IMG/VR virus record: IMGVR_UViG_3300034112_001193
Coordinates: 1-62,375 of that record
Source: a virus
Length of the DNA stretch: 62,375 nt
Strand: one strand, 5' to 3'
The position numbers were made by a program, and so were the translations under genes. Below, piece by piece: positions 60,393 to 62,375 of the stretch; position 1 is the first letter of the stretch; every line of letters starts with the position of its first letter. The notes beneath the pieces are model-generated. The model was not told where the DNA came from, did no database searches, and worked only from the letters and a program-made list of their open reading frames with translations.

Positions 60393-61178
60393 TTAGTTGA
60401 GCAAGTATTGTTCGGTGAGGTTCCAGAGTTGCTTGTTTACTTTCAGGTCTGCGGCTGGAGCAGTCAGGCGGCGGATTCCAGAACCGGAGCGTCCTTTGGT
60501 CAGATTCTCTTGAACACGATTGAATGTTTGCCAGAGGTTCGTGCCGCCATCTGCGTAGCGACGAGCGCGATTCAAGTAGAACAGACGAGTGTCCCATTCC
60601 CGGCGATCTGCGAAGTCAGCATCGACCTCTGGTTGATCGTATCGGAGCGACAATGCATCGACCAGATACTGCTTTTGCGCGGCAGGCGTGAGTTCCTTGT
60701 TTTTGAACAGGCTCACACGCTCGACCAGTTGAGGCACATTGGAGCGAAGGTCATTCGCCGCCGAGATGAAGTCGCTCACCGAGGTATTGCGGTGATAGAC
60801 TTTCAAGGTCTGGAAAATGTCACCTGTGACAAGTCCGTTGAGGCAGGCAAACACTCGCAGACCGAGCGAGAGTTGCGCCGAGGAGGTTCCATCATGGCTG
60901 TTGATCAAAACAAATTCTGGAGCAACCTCGCCGCCGATATTGGCGATATCAGAATGCTGGAATTTGATGATGTGCTTTTGGAATCCACGATTCTCATCCT
61001 TGCGGACTTTGCCGTACTGGATTTGACGAGGAGTGTATCCAGACTCTCCGAGAGCATCGACGATCTCTTGGGTGGAGATGAATCCGTAGCGGTGGCTACG
61101 AGTCGGTGCGGCGTGAGTTGCCGTGATGGGGTTTGTGTTTACGAGTTCAGTTTCGAGTGTTGGGACGATGATGTTCAT
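60393..61178 (-). CDS. DUF932-type protein, 261 aa
   Basis: SHRYGFISTQEIVDALGESG and INSHDGTSSAQLSLGLRVFA, with NLWQTFNRVQENLTKG, match DUF932, common in phages and plasmids and thought by some to assist DNA metabolism or anti-restriction; mechanism unknown. Flanked on both sides by T-arm-like hairpins, and preceded by a (CCAAA)n tract. RBS not obvious. Confidence 0.75.
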   Translation of the reverse strand: MNIIVPTLETELVNTNPITATHAAPTRSHRYGFISTQEIVDALGESGYTPRQIQYGKVRKDENRGFQKHIIKFQHSDIANIGGEVAPEFVLINSHDGTSSAQLSLGLRVFACLNGLVTGDIFQTLKVYHRNTSVSDFISAANDLRSNVPQLVERVSLFKNKELTPAAQKQYLVDALSLRYDQPEVDADFADRREWDTRLFYLNRARRYADGGTNLWQTFNRVQENLTKGRSGSGIRRLTAPAADLKVNKQLWNLTEQYLLN

Positions 61179-61203
61179 TTGGTTTGGTTTGGTTTGGTTG
61201 TGG

Positions 61204-61226
61204 GGCGAGGGGATAGAACCCTCGCC
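61204..61226 (-). other. T-arm-like hairpin upstream of DUF932
   Basis: On the minus strand GGCGAGGG-UUCUAUC-CCCUCGCC: an eight-base stem and a T-loop-like loop, similar in sequence to the hairpin at 60360-60384. Lies between the 124-aa gene and DUF932. Confidence 0.5.
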
Positions 61227-61235
61227 AATTAAAAA

Positions 61236-61610
61236 TTAAAAAGAATAATCGTAGTAATGATTACGCTTGCCGATTGCGAGACGCTGGCCGCGAATTGATT
61301 CGCCTTGTCGAACCCATGCGCCATTTTTGCGAAGCGTGAAGAAGCTGGGTGATCCGGTTCCGCGCTCAAAGGTGTATTCCTGCGAATCACTCATTCCGTT
61401 TTTGTCAATGCGTGTCGCGATGTCCTCAACGATGCCGACTCGTTTGCCGCTTTTGCTCACTTCGGTGATTGTGCAAGCTCTGCGGTCAGTCCATCCAAGA
61501 ATGGTTGCCCCCATTCCAACTTCCGGAGCGGCCATGCGGCAGCCGCTGACGATGTGGTTGATGAGTGATCCGGTTTGTGTTCCTGCTTTAAGTGGTGCTG
61601 CTGTTGTCAT
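61236..61610 (-). CDS. hypothetical protein, 124 aa
   Basis: Begins MTTAAPLKAGTQTGSLINHI and contains MAAPEVGMGATILGWTDRRA, a beta-rich domain. The GTQTGSLINH motif is seen in many phage proteins next to DUF932 genes. Function unknown. Confidence 0.6.
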   Translation of the reverse strand: MTTAAPLKAGTQTGSLINHIVSGCRMAAPEVGMGATILGWTDRRACTITEVSKSGKRVGIVEDIATRIDKNGMSDSQEYTFERGTGSPSFFTLRKNGAWVRQGESIRGQRLAIGKRNHYYDYSF

Positions 61611-61667
61611 TTTTTTTATTTGGTTTTTGTTTTTTTGTTCGTCGGCGGGTTGCCTTCGATGGAGATG

Positions 61668-61695
61668 ACAATATCGAACCTGCTTGGGTTATCAA
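61668..61695 (-). promoter_or_regulatory. sigma70-like promoter, copy B (TTGATA-16-TATTGT)
   Basis: Minus strand TTGATA (61695-61690), 16-base spacer with AACCCAAGC, TATTGT (61673-61668). It precedes the leftward operon beginning at 61610 (DUF932, LuxR and others). Same layout as the copy at 1078-1105. Lies in a 152-base gap with no gene. Confidence 0.5.
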
Positions 61696-61762
61696 GAATT
61701 ATTTTTAAATATTTTTTTGTCATACTTCAAAAAACTATTGACACTCGCAGAAGCCGATAAAA

Positions 61763-61927
61763 TCAGGCTTCGCAGGCTACCGCAGTCTTGCGAGGTCTTC
61801 CACCTTTCAATCCGTTGATTGCCGCCGCCAATCTTTTTTTGTCGGTCGATGCACTTCCTCCACGCTTTCCAATCTCTGAAAGAAAGCGTCGAACGGAAGA
61901 CGGGAGAGGATCATTTTTGGTTTTCAT
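61763..61927 (-). CDS. small basic protein, 54 aa
   Basis: Start taken at the ATG 61927. Reads MKTKNDPLPSSVRRFLSEIG, then KRGGSASTDKKRLAAAINGL and KGGRPRKT, a KGG-type motif like small DNA-binding or stress proteins of phages and plasmids. Overlaps the previous gene by 17 bases. Confidence 0.6.
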   Translation of the reverse strand: MKTKNDPLPSSVRRFLSEIGKRGGSASTDKKRLAAAINGLKGGRPRKTAVACEA

Positions 61928-62060
61928 TTGCCTTTGATTTTTTGTGTGCGGACCAGTCGATAGCCGCGAAGTTTTCCTGATACTTTTTTGATGCCGTGTT
62001 GGTCCGGGGTTTGTCACCCTTGCCATTCCGGGACCATTCAGAATCCTTTACCGTGTTCAC
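61911..62060 (-). CDS. conserved small phage protein, 49 aa
   Basis: GTG start overlaps the stop of the previous gene (GTGA). Reads MNTVKDSEWSRNGKGDKPRT, then YQENFAAIDWSAHKKSK. The GDKPR...Y-ENF pattern is typical of tiny conserved phage proteins of unknown role. Absent from a length-filtered ORF list because it is short and GTG-started. Confidence 0.65.
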   Translation of the reverse strand: MNTVKDSEWSRNGKGDKPRTNTASKKYQENFAAIDWSAHKKSKANENQK

Positions 62061-62362
62061 GATTTCGGTTCCTGCTCTTGCTCATCAAACCTGACAACAT
62101 TGTCAGGGTTTTCTTGTGCTTCTTGCGTTGGAGTTGCCACAACTCCACGAAGGTGCAGTTGCTCTAAAAGCGCACTCGCAACCATAAGGCGGAAGCTGAA
62201 GAGTTTTGCATTGTGCATGAGATCATGGAACACATCGTCCTTGGTGATCTTCTCGAAATCGATCCCGGCGAGGATCGACTGGATGGAGTTCTGCACCTCT
62301 TGCTCCGGGGTTCCCGGCATTTCAGGTGCTTCGTTGTTGGTATTGTTATTATCGTTATTCAT
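62057..62362 (-). CDS. hypothetical acidic protein, 101 aa
   Basis: Complete version of the gene cut at the left end. N-terminal Asn-rich segment, then GTPEQEVQNSIQSILAGIDF and helices (LFSFRLMVASALLEQLHL), ending in an acidic tail. No family recognised. Confidence 0.65.
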   Translation of the reverse strand: MNNDNNNTNNEAPEMPGTPEQEVQNSIQSILAGIDFEKITKDDVFHDLMHNAKLFSFRLMVASALLEQLHLRGVVATPTQEAQENPDNVVRFDEQEQEPKS

Positions 62363-62375
62363 GTATTTGGTTTTC
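62250..62375. repeat. terminal overlap, right copy
   Basis: Identical to 11-136. Supports closure of the map into a circle of about 62.2 kb unique length; true ends of the packaged DNA (terminal redundancy, pac or cos) cannot be read from it. Confidence 0.95.
62355..62375 (-). CDS. C-terminal end of the 75-aa gene, right-end partial
   Basis: Six codons and the stop of the gene at 116-343, repeated by the terminal overlap. Not a separate gene. Confidence 0.8.
   Translation of the reverse strand, partial: ENQIHE

Noticed and set aside
61738-61766. Plus-strand TTGACA with TAAAAT near 61738
   Set aside because: The spacer is only 14 bases and no rightward gene follows.
1-62375. Prophage or integration module
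   Set aside because: No integrase, excisionase, repressor or attachment site was recognised.
1-62375. CRISPR array or diversity-generating retroelement
   Set aside because: No spaced direct repeats and no reverse transcriptase motif were seen; the collagen repeats are coding.

Overview
The window is an essentially complete genome of a tailed, podovirus-like bacteriophage, probably assembled from environmental sequence. Positions 11-136 recur exactly at 62250-62375, so the contig closes on itself with about 62.2 kb of unique sequence. Almost every credible gene lies on the minus strand and is tightly packed, with stop-start overlaps (ATGA, GTGA) joining many neighbours. Genes are therefore expressed from high toward low coordinates. 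The host cannot be named; two lipobox proteins and a likely spanin pair suggest a Gram-negative cell envelope.

Read in the direction of transcription: 62.4-59.6 kb holds small accessory genes, a DUF932 protein, a LuxR-type HTH regulator and three tiny ORFs. 59.6-52.1 kb is the DNA metabolism block: RecT-like annealing protein, Cas4/RecB-like nuclease, a sigma region 4-like protein, a DUF1376 replication protein, a DnaC-like loader, an SSB-like protein, a RusA-like resolvase and a Sf6-type terminase small subunit. No DNA or RNA polymerase gene is visible, so the phage should use host polymerases. 52-46.4 kb carries nucleotide and envelope accessory genes (MazG-like, dCMP deaminase-like, a glycosyltransferase, a lipoprotein) and a run of small coiled-coil and cysteine-rich proteins.

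46.4-36.1 kb is packaging and head: large terminase, portal, scaffold, two tRNAs (Leu-UAA and a CAU tRNA), two glycosyltransferases and the major capsid protein, which ends at a strong hairpin. 36.1-24.1 kb encodes collagen-like fibres, a compact lysis cassette and two beta-helix spike-like proteins sharing an N-terminal anchor. 24.1-17.4 kb encodes T7-like adaptor and nozzle proteins; the adaptor carries a very large repeat insertion. 17.1-1.4 kb encodes internal or ejected virion proteins beginning Met-Gly-Gly, a PAPS-reductase-like enzyme, a YkgJ-like cysteine protein and a 3152-residue polyvalent protein with a zincin motif and an ADP-ribosyltransferase-like region. The map ends with an initiator-type tRNA with an unusual C33 and more small genes.

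The least ordinary signals are: FMPAE motifs at the domain boundaries of the 3152-residue protein; an overlapping ORF inside it; a C-terminal FGG tail in the MGG proteins whose codons supply the next gene's Shine-Dalgarno; the expanded adaptor; a structured leader with a hidden ORF before the capsid gene; duplicated promoters sharing a spacer motif; and T-arm-like hairpins on both sides of the DUF932 gene. All family names come from reading motifs; no database search was run.
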